A DNA stretch of 64,000 bases from Microbacterium immunditiarum (lineage in GTDB: Bacteria > Actinomycetota > Actinomycetes > Actinomycetales > Microbacteriaceae): positions 3,410,001 through 3,474,000 of the forward strand of contig NZ_JACCBV010000001.1 of NCBI RefSeq assembly GCF_013409785.1, written 5' to 3'. The notes under the pieces were generated by a model that was given only the letters and a program-made list of their open reading frames with translations, was not told where the DNA came from and did not search any database. This document shows, piece after piece, positions 1 through 8,307 of this stretch (the stretch's first letter is position 1; each line of letters starts with the position of its first letter). The translations under genes and the position numbers were made by a program.

Positions 1-564
1 GCCGGCGACGTGGCGCACGCGCACCTCGACGGGGTACTCGCCCTCGCCGTGCACCGTGAGTCCGACGAACTCGACGCCGTAGTCGGGGGTGATCCGGCCG
101 GGACCGAACGCGGCGGCCTCGGCGAAGTAGTCGAGCACGCGCGCCTGGTTCACGATGAGGTGGGGGAACTCGCTGATCTTGAGCCCGTAGTCCTCGGTGC
201 GCGTCGTGCGGATGATGTCACGCGGATTCTCGGGGTCGGGCCCCCAGAAGTTCATGAAGGCGATGTTGTACGCCTCGGCGATGATCCGCTCGGCGAAGCC
301 GAACGCCTGGAACGTCTCGACGCTGCGCGGCTGGATGCCGTCGGCCTGCCCCAGCACGAGCCGCCCGTCGCGCCGCTCGATGACGCGTGTGGTGATCTGC
401 GGGAACTGCGACATCTGCGCCGCCAGCAGCATGCCGGCGGGGCCGGATCCGACGATCAGCACATCCGTCTCATCGGGCAGCTCTGCCGGACGGTCGATGC
501 CCGTCCCGGTTGCGGGCTGCACGCGCGGCTCTCCCGAGACGTATCCGTGGTGGTGGAACTGCAT
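1..564 (-). CDS. FAD-dependent aromatic monooxygenase (phenol 2-monooxygenase / 3-hydroxybenzoate 4-monooxygenase type), partial
   Basis: Only the N-terminal 188 residues are present; the gene runs off the left edge. The start at 564 gives a protein beginning MQFHHHGYVSG, with a dinucleotide-binding motif DVLIVGSGPAG near residue 35, then ERRDGRL and GQADGIQPRSVETFQAFGF, and later SEFPHLIVNQARVLDYF. This series is typical of the phenol hydroxylase/MobA group of FAD monooxygenases, which ortho-hydroxylate phenolic substrates with NAD(P)H. It diverges from the IclR gene at 797, whose product probably controls it. The substrate cannot be told from this fragment; a phenolic acid is likely given the neighbouring catabolic genes. 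The C-terminal thioredoxin-like domain usual for the family lies outside the window. Confidence 0.85.
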   Translation of the reverse strand, partial: MQFHHHGYVSGEPRVQPATGTGIDRPAELPDETDVLIVGSGPAGMLLAAQMSQFPQITTRVIERRDGRLVLGQADGIQPRSVETFQAFGFAERIIAEAYNIAFMNFWGPDPENPRDIIRTTRTEDYGLKISEFPHLIVNQARVLDYFAEAAAFGPGRITPDYGVEFVGLTVHGEGEYPVEVRVRHVAG

Positions 565-607
565 CGGATTCTCCTCAGCGTCGAGGTCTTGTGAACGGCG
601 GCAACGT

Positions 608-642
608 GTTCTATATTCGAACGCGAAGTTCTACTATTGAAC
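608..642. promoter_or_regulatory. Twin GTTC-N7-GAAC inverted repeats, candidate IclR operator
   Basis: Two 15-bp inverted repeats, GTTC-N7-GAAC at 608-622 and at 628-642, start exactly 20 bp apart, i.e. about two helical turns. They lie in the divergent promoter region between the monooxygenase (start 564) and the IclR regulator (start 797). Tandem operators phased by whole turns fit IclR proteins, which bind as dimers of dimers. The spacing and symmetry are seen directly; assignment to this IclR protein is inferred from position. Confidence 0.6.
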
Positions 643-644
643 AG

Positions 645-656
645 ATCGTATACGAA
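645..656. promoter_or_regulatory. Palindrome ATCGTATACGAA, candidate GntR/FCD operator site 1
   Basis: An 11-of-12 palindrome with core TCGTATACGA lies just beyond the twin IclR-type repeats, upstream of the IclR gene. Near copies occur at 5046-5057 and 11538-11549, both also in promoter regions of this catabolic island. The form TnGTATACnA is typical of FadR/UxuR-type GntR regulators, and one such regulator is encoded at 13171. Confidence 0.5.
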
Positions 657-796
657 GCGGATGCCCCCGCGCAACGCCCTCGGCGCGCACGCGCGCCGGG
701 CACACCCCGTCGGGATCGCTCGAACGACGGGCTGGCTGGCGGGGCGGTCGTGATTCGGGCGATCTCGACGGGTCCGGCGCGAACGGGGAGCGGCAC

Positions 797-1507
797 ATGG
801 GCGGATCGAACGGACAGGTGTCGGCGTCGCAGACGCTGAGCCGCGGCATCCGGATCCTCGAGATCCTCGCCGACGCCCGCGGCCCGCTCTCGATCGACGA
901 CCTCGCCGCGCGGCTCGGCGTGCACCGCTCGATCGCCTATCGGCTCGTGCGCACGCTCGAGGACCACGGCGTCGTCGCGCGCGACGCGTCCGGGCGGGTG
1001 CAGCTCGGCGCACGCATGGCGGCGCTCGCGGCGGGCGTGGCCCACGATCTGCAGGCCGAGGCTCTCCCCGAGCTCACGGCCGTGGCGAACGAGCTCGGCA
1101 TGACGTGCTTCCTCGCGGTGCTCGACCGCGACGAGTGCATCACGCTCGCGAGCGTCGAGCCGCGGCACGCGGTCGCGTCGGTCGCGCAGCGTCCCGGCGC
1201 GCGACATTCGATCCTCGTGGGTGCGCCGAGCAAGGCGATCCTGTCGACGCTGCCCGAGTCGGAGTGGCCCGTCGAGGTGCCGCCCGGCCTGCGGGCCGAG
1301 ATCGCGCAGGCGGCCGAACGCGGCTACGCGACGAGCCACGACGAGGTCATCCCGACCGTGCAGGCGGTGTCGGTGCCGCTGCGGCTGCGCTCGCACCGCC
1401 CTGCGGCGATCGCCGTCGTGCATGTGGCGGGACCCACAGACCCCGCGTCGATCGCCCAGCGCCTGTCGCGGTCGGCCGCCGCGATCCGGGAGGCGCTGGG
1501 CGGCTGA
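797..1507 (+). CDS. IclR-family transcriptional regulator
   Basis: The protein has 236 residues. The N-terminal winged helix-turn-helix (about residues 12-70, SRGIRILEILADARGPLSID followed by RLGVHRSIAYRLVRTLEDHG) is diagnostic of IclR proteins, and the rest matches the effector-binding domain. The length is close to the usual 240-260 residues. It is transcribed divergently from the aromatic monooxygenase at 564, the usual arrangement for an IclR regulator of its target, and the twin inverted repeats at 608-642 are the likely binding site. The effector is unknown; an aromatic acid is probable from context. Confidence 0.9.
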   Translation: MGGSNGQVSASQTLSRGIRILEILADARGPLSIDDLAARLGVHRSIAYRLVRTLEDHGVVARDASGRVQLGARMAALAAGVAHDLQAEALPELTAVANELGMTCFLAVLDRDECITLASVEPRHAVASVAQRPGARHSILVGAPSKAILSTLPESEWPVEVPPGLRAEIAQAAERGYATSHDEVIPTVQAVSVPLRLRSHRPAAIAVVHVAGPTDPASIAQRLSRSAAAIREALGG

Positions 1508-1557
1508 TCCGGGCGGCGGGCGCCCGATCCGGGCGGCGGGCGCCCGATCCGGGCGCG
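1506..1557. repeat. 20-bp GC-rich tandem repeat, about 2.5 copies
   Basis: The unit GATCCGGGCGGCGGGCGCCC occurs at 1506-1525 and 1526-1545, with a partial, slightly diverged third copy after that. The array begins at the stop codon of the IclR gene. Each unit contains the self-complementary GGGCGCCC, so the transcript could fold and may help end transcription. There is no spacer structure of the CRISPR kind. Confidence 0.8.
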
Positions 1558-1575
1558 GGGCGGCGGATGCCCGGC

Positions 1576-1673
1576 GTGCAGAACTCCGGACATCTGGGCG
1601 CCCCGCCCGCGCACGCCCGCGGATTCGCGCGGCGCCCTCACCGGGGACCCTCGATTTCTGTGGAGTTCTGCAC
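1576..1673. repeat. 12-bp inverted repeat GTGCAGAACTCC ... GGAGTTCTGCAC
   Basis: Perfect 12-bp arms lie at 1576-1587 and 1662-1673, separated by 74 bp, between the IclR gene and the ThDP-enzyme gene. It resembles the GTGCA-containing intergenic palindrome at 30868-30948 and could be a remnant of a REP-like element. Confidence 0.55.
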
Positions 1674-1699
1674 GCGCGAACCGCGCTCCGGCGCCGTCC

Positions 1700-1826
1700 T
1701 ATACTCGTACCCGTCCGGCGAGGCGCAGCCGCCCGCCGGTGCTCGAAAAATGGGCACGCAGCCGCCCTGCGGGGTGCGCGAGACACATACGGCCTCACAT
1801 CCGTCCTTGTCTCGAGGAGTCTCCGC
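1700..1826 (+). promoter_or_regulatory. Promoter -10 (TATACT) and about 115-nt leader of the ThDP-enzyme gene
   Basis: A good -10 hexamer, TATACT, lies at 1700-1705, with no convincing -35 element. The leader to the start codon at 1827 is about 115 nt, contains a GC-rich imperfect hairpin around 1770-1795, and ends in a CGAGGAG ribosome binding site. It does not match the TPP riboswitch consensus. Nothing else is recognised between 1508 and 1826 besides this and the two repeats. Confidence 0.4.
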
Positions 1827-3479
1827 ATGCCCACTGTCTCCGCCCACGTCGCTCACACGCTCGCCCGCCACGTCTCCGAGGTCTTCGGGGTCATGGGCAA
1901 CGGCAACGCGTACTTCCTCGACGCGCTCGAGCGCTCGACCGACGTGTCCTTCACGGCTGTTCGCCACGAGGCGGGCGGCGTCGTCGCGGCCGACGCGTTC
2001 CACCGCGCATCCGGGCGCCTCGCCGCCGCCACCGCGACCTACGGCGCCGGCTTCACGAACACGCTCACCGCGCTCGCCGAGGCGGTGCAGGCCCACGTGC
2101 CGCTCGTGCTCGTTGTCGGTGACGAGCCGACGTCGGGGCCCCGCCCGTGGGACGTCGACCAGATCGCACTCGCGTCGGGCGTCGGCGCGCGCACCTACAC
2201 GGTCGGACGGACGGATGCCGCGGCCACCACCGCGATCGCCGTCGAGCACGCTCTCACGTACCGTGTTCCCACCGTGCTCGCGATCCCCTACGACGTCGCG
2301 ACACTCGATGCGGGGCCCGTGCCCGAGGCGCCCGAGCCGCGACTGCCTCAGCCGCTGCAGCCGGCCGGCCCGTTCGCTCACGCGACGATCACCGCGCTCG
2401 CCCGCGAGCTCGCGGCCGCCGAGCGGCCCTTCCTGCTGGCCGGGCGCGGCGCGTGGATCTCGGGCGGCGGGGACGCCCTCGGTGCGCTCGCCGACGCGAC
2501 CGGCGCGATCACGGCGTCGACGGCCCTCGGCCGCGGGATCTTCCCCCGCGGCGAGTTCGACCTCGGCGTGACCGGCGGCTTCGGCGCCGACCACGCGATG
2601 CAGCTCGTGCGCGACGCCGATGTCGCGGTCGTCTTCGGCGCGTCGCTCAACCAGTTCACGATGCGCTTCGGCGAGCTCTTCGCCCCCGGCACGCGCGTCG
2701 TGCAGGTCGACACGTCGCCGACGGCGACGCACCCGCACATCGGCCGGTTCATCCGGGGCGATGCGGACGCCGTCGCCCGCGCCCTCGTGGACGAGCTGGC
2801 GCGCCTCGGCGCGACGCCGTCGGGCTGGCGCGAGTCGGTCGTCGTTCCCTCGCTGCGCACGTACGAGCGCGGAGACGGCATCGCGCCCGACGGACGGCTC
2901 GACCCCCGCACGGTGGCCGCCCGCATCGGCGAGCTGCTGCCGGAGGACCGCGTCGTCGTCTCGGACGGCGGGCACTTCATCGGCTGGGCGAACATGTACT
3001 GGCCCGTGGCCTCGCCCGACCGCATGATGATGATCGGCACGGCGTACCAGTCGATCGGGCTGGGCTGGCCGTCGGTCCCCGGCGCCGTGCTGGCCAAGCC
3101 CGAGTCGACCGTCGTGCTCACGACGGGCGACGGCGGCGGGCTGATGGCCCTCGCCGACCTCGAGACGGCCGTGCGCGTCGCTCGCGGCCGCGGCATGGCG
3201 GTCGTGTGGAACGACGCCGCCTACGGCGCCGAGGTGAACCTCTACGGCCTCAAGGGACTCGCGCGCGAGCCCATGCTCATCCCCCAGGTGGACTTCGCCG
3301 CCCTCGCGACGGCTGTGGGAGCCGAGGGCGTGGCCGTGACCTCGATCGACGACCTCGACCGGCTCGCGTCGTGGACGGCGGAGCCGGCCGACGAGCGTCG
3401 CTTCCTCGTGCTGGACTGCCGCATCTCGACACAGGTCATCGCGCCGTACCAGCAGGAGATCGTGCGCGTGAACTCCTGA
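1827..3479 (+). CDS. Thiamine-diphosphate-dependent decarboxylase / acetolactate-synthase-like enzyme
   Basis: The protein has 550 residues, starting at ATG 1827 after a CGAGGAG site. It has the catalytic glutamate of the ThDP family (E48, in RHEAGGVVAADAF) and the cofactor motif GDG at 434-436 followed by N462 (VVWNDAAYG). Length and layout match the acetolactate synthase / benzoylformate decarboxylase / phenylpyruvate decarboxylase superfamily. It is not the housekeeping acetolactate synthase, since no small subunit is adjacent and the neighbours are aromatic catabolism genes. An aromatic 2-oxoacid decarboxylase feeding the nearby aldehyde dehydrogenase and 4-hydroxyphenylacetate hydroxylase would fit, but that is inference. 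It ends in a terminator shared with the convergent transporter gene. Confidence 0.8.
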   Translation: MPTVSAHVAHTLARHVSEVFGVMGNGNAYFLDALERSTDVSFTAVRHEAGGVVAADAFHRASGRLAAATATYGAGFTNTLTALAEAVQAHVPLVLVVGDEPTSGPRPWDVDQIALASGVGARTYTVGRTDAAATTAIAVEHALTYRVPTVLAIPYDVATLDAGPVPEAPEPRLPQPLQPAGPFAHATITALARELAAAERPFLLAGRGAWISGGGDALGALADATGAITASTALGRGIFPRGEFDLGVTGGFGADHAMQLVRDADVAVVFGASLNQFTMRFGELFAPGTRVVQVDTSPTATHPHIGRFIRGDADAVARALVDELARLGATPSGWRESVVVPSLRTYERGDGIAPDGRLDPRTVAARIGELLPEDRVVVSDGGHFIGWANMYWPVASPDRMMMIGTAYQSIGLGWPSVPGAVLAKPESTVVLTTGDGGGLMALADLETAVRVARGRGMAVVWNDAAYGAEVNLYGLKGLAREPMLIPQVDFAALATAVGAEGVAVTSIDDLDRLASWTAEPADERRFLVLDCRISTQVIAPYQQEIVRVNS

Positions 3480-3522
3480 CGCCCCGGAGCCGTGGGGCCG
3501 CGGCATCCGCAAGACGACAAGA

Positions 3523-3563
3523 CGGATGCCCCGACCCGCGTCGGAGACGGGTCGGGGCATCCG
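3523..3563. terminator. Bidirectional terminator, 15-bp stem
   Basis: Perfect 15-bp arms at 3523-3537 and 3549-3563 (CGGATGCCCCGACCC and its complement) with an 11-nt loop lie between the convergent genes ending at 3479 and 3572. There is no long T tract, as is common in actinobacteria. Confidence 0.85.
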
Positions 3564-3571
3564 GGTTCGGG

Positions 3572-4966
3572 TCAGGCCCTGGACAGTCCGTAGATGGGGC
3601 TGGCCGCCTGCTCCGCCTCGTGCTCGGGCCCAAGGGGGATGCCGCTGCGGTCGCGCAGCAGCAGCGTCGCGATGAGTCCGATCACCGTCATGCCCGCGAG
3701 GTACCACGTGACGGACTCCGTCGAGCCGGTGGCCTGGACGAGCGCCTGCGCGATGGTCGGAGCGAACGCGCCGCCGAGGATCGCGCCGATCGCGTACGAG
3801 ATCGAGACGCCCGAGAAGCGGATCGAGGCGGGGAACAGCTCCGCGTAGAGGGCCGCCTGCGGTCCGTACGTGAAGCCGAGGCCGATCGTGAGGATCGCGA
3901 GGCCCGTGAACAGCAGCCACACGTTGCCCGTGTTGACGAGCGGGAAGAGCGTGATGACGCCGACGAGCTGCAGGATCCACCCGATGATGTAGGTCGTGCG
4001 GCGGCCGATCTTGTCGGAGAGCCAGCCGGCGACCGCGGTCGAGATGAGCCACGTGACGGCCGAGCCGGTCACCGCCCACAGCACGGGAGCGGGGTCCATC
4101 TGGAGGGACCCGCCGGGGTCGGTCGCGTAACGCTGCACGAAGCCGCCCGTGGTCATGTAGCCGATGGCGTTGTTGCCGGCGAACACGAGCGCGGCGATGA
4201 TCACGAGGAGCGTGTGCTTGCGGAAGAGCTGGACGATGGGCATCCGCGTCTTCTCCTTGCGCTCCGCGATCTCGAGGAACACGGGGCTCTCCTCGACGCG
4301 GCGACGCACGTAGTACCCGATGAGGATGAGCACGACGCTGAACAGGAACGGCACGCGCCAGCCCCACTCGAGGAACGCATCGCCGGGGGCGATGACCGCC
4401 ATGAGCGCCATGATGCCCGATGCGAGCAGCAGGCCCAGCGGAACGCCGATCTGCGGGGACGCGCCGAAGATGCCGCGGCGCTTCTTGGGTGCGTGCTCGA
4501 CGGCCATGAGCACCGCGCCGCCCCACTCGCCTCCGGCCGAGATGCCCTGCAGGATGCGCAGGAAGATCAGCAGGATCGGCGCCGCGACGCCGATCGCGGC
4601 GTAGGTCGGCAGCAGACCCACGAGGGTCGTCGCGACGCCCATGAGGATGAGCGTCAGCATCAGCACGAGACGTCGGCCGTACTTGTCACCGAGGTGGCCG
4701 GCCAGGAACGCGCCGAGCGGGCGGAAGAGGAAGCTGATGCCCACCGTGATGAACGAGAGGATCTGCGCGAAGCCCTCGCCCGCCGGGGCGAAGAAGAGCT
4801 GACCGAACACGAGCCCGGCCGCCGACGCGTAGATGAAGAAGTCGTACCACTCGACGGTGGTGCCGACGACGGTCGCGAACACGACGCGACGCCGGTCGGT
4901 GGCGCTCGCGATCGTTCCCGTCGGGGTGAACCCCGCGTCCCGGGGGGAGGTCTGTTCTGTGCTCAT
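3572..4966 (-). CDS. MFS transporter, metabolite:H+ symporter (MHS) family
   Basis: This 464-residue protein has about 12 hydrophobic segments. Motifs include VVGTTVEWYDFFIYASAAGL in the first helix, the loop signature GHLGDKYGRR, and RILQGISAGGEWGGAV, the hallmark of MHS permeases such as ShiA, ProP and KgtP. These import organic acids with protons, so uptake of an aromatic acid such as 4-hydroxyphenylacetate is plausible. It lies 123 bp downstream of the hpaB-like gene on the same strand but has its own promoter region containing a GntR-type palindrome at 5046-5057. The exact substrate is not deducible. Confidence 0.88.
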   Translation of the reverse strand: MSTEQTSPRDAGFTPTGTIASATDRRRVVFATVVGTTVEWYDFFIYASAAGLVFGQLFFAPAGEGFAQILSFITVGISFLFRPLGAFLAGHLGDKYGRRLVLMLTLILMGVATTLVGLLPTYAAIGVAAPILLIFLRILQGISAGGEWGGAVLMAVEHAPKKRRGIFGASPQIGVPLGLLLASGIMALMAVIAPGDAFLEWGWRVPFLFSVVLILIGYYVRRRVEESPVFLEIAERKEKTRMPIVQLFRKHTLLVIIAALVFAGNNAIGYMTTGGFVQRYATDPGGSLQMDPAPVLWAVTGSAVTWLISTAVAGWLSDKIGRRTTYIIGWILQLVGVITLFPLVNTGNVWLLFTGLAILTIGLGFTYGPQAALYAELFPASIRFSGVSISYAIGAILGGAFAPTIAQALVQATGSTESVTWYLAGMTVIGLIATLLLRDRSGIPLGPEHEAEQAASPIYGLSRA

Positions 4967-5045
4967 GGTGCCTGTGACTCCTGTGTCGGATTCGACGTCG
5001 CTGTCTCGCTCGGGGGGAGCATGGAATGCGCCCTGCCCGACGCGG

Positions 5046-5057
5046 CGATAATATACG
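5046..5057. promoter_or_regulatory. ATAATATACGAT, candidate GntR/FCD operator site 2 in the transporter promoter
   Basis: This site lies about 80 bp upstream of the transporter start. Read toward that gene it is ATCGTATATTAT, preceded by GAA, so it shares the 12-mer GAAATCGTATAT exactly with the site at 11538-11549. The TATATT/TATTAT core could also serve as the -10 box, which would make the operator overlap the promoter. The rest of 4967-5089 shows nothing else clear. Confidence 0.5.
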
Positions 5058-5089
5058 ATTTCGAATACGACGCAAACAGCCTCTCTCGA

Positions 5090-6550
5090 TCAGTGCGTCT
5101 CGCGCCCCAGCAGGGCCCTTACTCGATCCCGCAGCGGTGCGCGGTCGTAGCCGGCGACGAGAGCGCTGGCCATGCGGACCGGATCGCCGAAGAAGTAGTG
5201 CTCGTACTGCGCTTGGCGCCCCGCGAAGCCGGACGCGGACGCATCGAGGGCGAGCTTGAACAGTCGTGCGCGCTCCTTCGCGGGCAGCGTCGCGGACTGC
5301 AGGTACTGATTGAGCGCCGCACCTCCGCTTCCGTCGAAGTCGCGCTCGGAGGGAAGCGCCATGAGCCCTGAGGCCGAGAGCTTGCGGATGATCTCGCCCA
5401 ACCGGGGGGCCACCATCGTGGGGTACCAGTTTCGCGCTGCGTTGAGCACCTCCCACCGGGGAAGGAAGACGCCTTCGTCGTTGAGCTCTCCGTCGGACTC
5501 CGCAGCGCGCAGGAGCGCCTTCTCAATCTCGACATAGGAGATGAGCTCGGCGATGTCCTGCTGCACGTGGGGGAAGCCGCTGATGCCGATCGCATCGGAG
5601 ATCTCGGAGGCCAGGCCGAGATAGAACTCCGTCTTCGCGAGTGTGCGCGTGACCACCTGGTGGGTCATGAGTGCGGCCGCGCCCGTCTCCGCGTAGAAGC
5701 CGTTGCACAGCTCGGGGTGACCGAGGAGGAAGATGCGCTCGTTCGGCACGAAGACATCGTCGAAGACGACGACGGCGTCCATCTCCTCGAAGCGCGACGC
5801 CAGCGGCTCGTCGAAGTGCGAGCCGCCGTGGTACAGCGGCGCGCGGCAGAAGTACGTGAGCCCGGGCGTGTCGTTGGGGATCGCGAACGCGTACGAGTAC
5901 GGCGCATCCTCGGGAGTCCCTCGCAGGACCGTCGACGGGAAGACGAGCAGCTCGTCGGCGATCGGCGCGATCGTGGCGAGCATCCGCGCGCCGCGGACCA
6001 CGATGCCGTCGTCGCGCTCGTCCACGATTCGCGCGGCGACCTCGCCGTCGCCCTGCCGGGCGCTCGGCAGGGCACGGTTGACCTGGGGCGGGATGAGCGT
6101 GTGGGTCGCGAGCAGGTCGTTCTCGCGGACGTACTCGCAGTACGCATCGATCCGATCGGCGAACACCGGGTCCGCCCTGCTGAAGAAGCCCTTCGCGGTC
6201 GAGAGCGCCGTCAGCGCCGAGTTGAGGTAGTCCGCAGTCCGTCCGAGGAAGCCGTTGGAGTACCGGGCCCACACGGTCATGCCCTCGCGCCTGGCCCGCA
6301 GATCGACCTCGCTTCGGGGGACCAGGAAGGAGATGCCGACACGATCGCCCGTCGTCGGCGACTCGTACGTGAGTGTGTCGCGGTGCGTGGGATCGTGCTG
6401 CAGATCGAACAGCTTCGCGTAGGTGCGGGCGTTGTCCCGGAACGCCGGATGCTGCGACACCCGCGAGGTCACCGTCTCGCCTTCGATGTGAAGCGTCGGC
6501 GTCGACGCGTCCAGCCGGTCGAGATACTGCCTTCCCGTGCGAGCACCCAT
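5090..6550 (-). CDS. hpaB: 4-hydroxyphenylacetate 3-monooxygenase oxygenase component-like (HpaB family)
   Basis: The protein has 486 residues from ATG 6550 (an in-frame ATG at 6556 is also possible; AAGG sits 6 nt before 6550). It begins MGARTGRQYLDRLDASTPTL, typical of the HpaB/PheA1 family, and carries THTLIPPQVNR and an HpaB C-terminal helical domain ending near DPVRMASALVAGYDRA. The enzyme uses reduced FAD to ortho-hydroxylate phenols, here probably 4-hydroxyphenylacetate to homoprotocatechuate. It forms an operon with the flavin reductase 37 bp upstream, and the HpaD/E/H/I pathway for the product is encoded at 11.6-18.3 kb. A chlorophenol or other phenol hydroxylase role cannot be excluded. 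Confidence 0.85.
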   Translation of the reverse strand: MGARTGRQYLDRLDASTPTLHIEGETVTSRVSQHPAFRDNARTYAKLFDLQHDPTHRDTLTYESPTTGDRVGISFLVPRSEVDLRARREGMTVWARYSNGFLGRTADYLNSALTALSTAKGFFSRADPVFADRIDAYCEYVRENDLLATHTLIPPQVNRALPSARQGDGEVAARIVDERDDGIVVRGARMLATIAPIADELLVFPSTVLRGTPEDAPYSYAFAIPNDTPGLTYFCRAPLYHGGSHFDEPLASRFEEMDAVVVFDDVFVPNERIFLLGHPELCNGFYAETGAAALMTHQVVTRTLAKTEFYLGLASEISDAIGISGFPHVQQDIAELISYVEIEKALLRAAESDGELNDEGVFLPRWEVLNAARNWYPTMVAPRLGEIIRKLSASGLMALPSERDFDGSGGAALNQYLQSATLPAKERARLFKLALDASASGFAGRQAQYEHYFFGDPVRMASALVAGYDRAPLRDRVRALLGRETH

Positions 6551-6587
6551 CGTCATCCTTCTCCCCTCACCGCGTCGCTCGCGGTCT

Positions 6588-7133
6588 CTAGAAGAGCGGT
6601 TCGTGGCCCGACGTCTGCTCTGGGATGGTGCAGAACTGGCCGTTGACGAAGCCCAGCGCATCCCCGCGGCGATAGTCGAACTCCTGCACCTCGCCGAGGA
6701 ACAGCGTGTGGTCGCCTCCGTCGTACGCGGCCCACGGCGTGCATTCGAAGTGGCTCAGCGCGTCGCACAGTCGTGGCGCGAATCGCCCTTCGATCCACAC
6801 CGGGTCGAGCGAGGGGCGCCCCGCGAAGTGCTCCGCGACCACGCGCTGCTCGGCACCGAGCACGTTGATGGCGAAGGGACGGCCGGCCAGCAGGTCATGG
6901 CTGCGCACCGATCGCTGGATCGAGACGAGCACGAGGGGCGGATCCATGGACACCGATGTGAAGGAGTTGACGGTGATGCCCTGTCGCCGCGACCTCCCGT
7001 CGGACTCCTCGGCATCGAAGGTGACCACCGCGACACCGGTCGCGAAGCGGCCGAGGCTCCCACGGAAGAAGTGCACGGGAGGGCGGTAGAGCGCGGAGTC
7101 CGGCCGGAACGGGCGGATGCTCGAAGTCATCAT
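6588..7133 (-). CDS. hpaC: NAD(P)H:flavin oxidoreductase, HpaC-like reductase component
   Basis: The protein has 181 residues from ATG 7133, chosen because GGGGAGG lies 7 nt upstream. It is a split-barrel flavin reductase: FATGVAVVTF near residue 35, then GITVNSFTSVSMDPPLVLVS and FAINVLGAEQRVVAEHFAG, all characteristic of the HpaC/StyB/NtaB family. It supplies reduced flavin by diffusion to a partner monooxygenase. The partner is most likely the HpaB-like protein immediately downstream. The StyA-like oxygenase at 8612 has no reductase gene of its own and might draw on it too. The gene diverges from the AraC regulator at 7325. Confidence 0.88.
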   Translation of the reverse strand: MMTSSIRPFRPDSALYRPPVHFFRGSLGRFATGVAVVTFDAEESDGRSRRQGITVNSFTSVSMDPPLVLVSIQRSVRSHDLLAGRPFAINVLGAEQRVVAEHFAGRPSLDPVWIEGRFAPRLCDALSHFECTPWAAYDGGDHTLFLGEVQEFDYRRGDALGFVNGQFCTIPEQTSGHEPLF

Positions 7134-7324
7134 CGCGGCGCCTCCCCTCGCGGCACGCGCCACCGGTCCGTCCGCGCACTGGGCTTGTCCGCGGGCGCCG
7201 TCGCCTCCCGCACCCTCCCGTCACCGTGAGCGCCGGGAGTAGACTCCCCGGCACATCGCGGAGGTCGACGGCGCCCACGCAGCGCGGCCGACGCGACTCG
7301 ACCCACGATGAGACGAGGCACGCC

Positions 7325-8290
7325 ATGGCCGGATCCGCTCCGCTCGCCGTGCAGGAGACGACGACCGAGATCGCGCGCTGGCAGGACGCCGTTTCGCGGT
7401 CCTTCGTCCCCCTGACGGTCCACACGCCGGGGCATTCCGACTTCCGCGCGCGTCTCGAGGGCCGCGTGAGCGACGGCGTGCTGTTCTCGACGATCCGGGC
7501 GACGCCGCACGCCGTCGAGCGGACGCCGTCCCACATCGCCACGTCGCCGGGCGACTACGTCAAGCTCACGCTCCAGCTCGCGGGCACCGGCCTGCTCATC
7601 CAGGACGACCGCACTGCCGCGCTCACGCCCGGCGACATCGTCCTGTATGACACGAGCCGTCCCTACACGCTCGAGTTCGGCGCCGACCTCGCTGCGGTCG
7701 TGGTGATGTTCCCGCACCGCATGATCGACGCCGACCCCGAGATGCTGCGGGAGCTCACCGCGATCCGCATCCGCGGGGAGGAGGGCTTCGCCCGCGCGGT
7801 CAGCCACTTCCTCGCCGGCCTCGCGTCCGCGCTGCCGACGCTGGACGGCCCGACGGGGCTGCGGATCACGCACAACACCATGGACCTCATCGCGACGATG
7901 GTCGGCAGCGAGCTGCGCGGCGGGACGTGGGCCGACCCCGCGGCCGAGCTCCTCTTCCGCATCGACACGTACATCAACGACCACCTGCGCGATCCCGACC
8001 TCGGACCTGAGAGGATCGCCGCAGCGAACTACATCTCGACGCGATACCTGCACACGCTCTTCCAACGGCGCGAGACGACCGTGTCGCAGTGGGTGCGCGA
8101 GCGGCGCCTCGAGCACGTTCGGCGCGACCTCATCGACCCGCGTCGCGGCGCCGAGGGGATCGCCGCGATCGCGGCGTCGTGGGGTTTCGTCGACGCGTCG
8201 CACTTCAGCAAGGTCTTCCGGGCGCACGCCGGCACATCGCCGACGGCTTACCGCGCCTCCGCGGCGATCGCGGCGCGACCCGCCGATTGA
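7325..8290 (+). CDS. AraC-family transcriptional regulator (NphR/FeaR-like)
   Basis: The protein has 321 residues from ATG 7325, with GAGG a few bases upstream. An N-terminal AraC-type ligand-binding domain is followed by a C-terminal double helix-turn-helix, with LGPERIAAANYISTRYLHTL then IAAIAASWGFVDASHFSKVF and a closing GTSPTAYR. It is divergent from the hpaC-hpaB genes (192 bp between starts), so it is the likely activator of the hydroxylase, as HpaA and NphR are in other bacteria. A near-palindrome GGGAGT-AG-ACTCCC at 7235-7248 overlaps a TAGACT box and may take part in autoregulation. Confidence 0.88.
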   Translation: MAGSAPLAVQETTTEIARWQDAVSRSFVPLTVHTPGHSDFRARLEGRVSDGVLFSTIRATPHAVERTPSHIATSPGDYVKLTLQLAGTGLLIQDDRTAALTPGDIVLYDTSRPYTLEFGADLAAVVVMFPHRMIDADPEMLRELTAIRIRGEEGFARAVSHFLAGLASALPTLDGPTGLRITHNTMDLIATMVGSELRGGTWADPAAELLFRIDTYINDHLRDPDLGPERIAAANYISTRYLHTLFQRRETTVSQWVRERRLEHVRRDLIDPRRGAEGIAAIAASWGFVDASHFSKVFRAHAGTSPTAYRASAAIAARPAD

Positions 8291-8307
8291 CGGGGCCGTC
8301 TCGGTGC

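Noticed and set aside
1506..1557. CRISPR or attachment-site repeat
   Set aside because: No spacers, no integrase and no tRNA nearby; simple tandem duplication.
1700..1826. TPP riboswitch before the ThDP-enzyme gene
   Set aside because: The conserved CUGAGA and ACCUGA-type blocks are absent from the leader.
2147..5371. Very long open frame (over 1000 codons) on the plus strand
   Set aside because: It is an Arg-rich antisense/alternate-frame shadow of the ThDP-enzyme, transporter and hpaB genes, caused by high GC; no domain or start site supports it.
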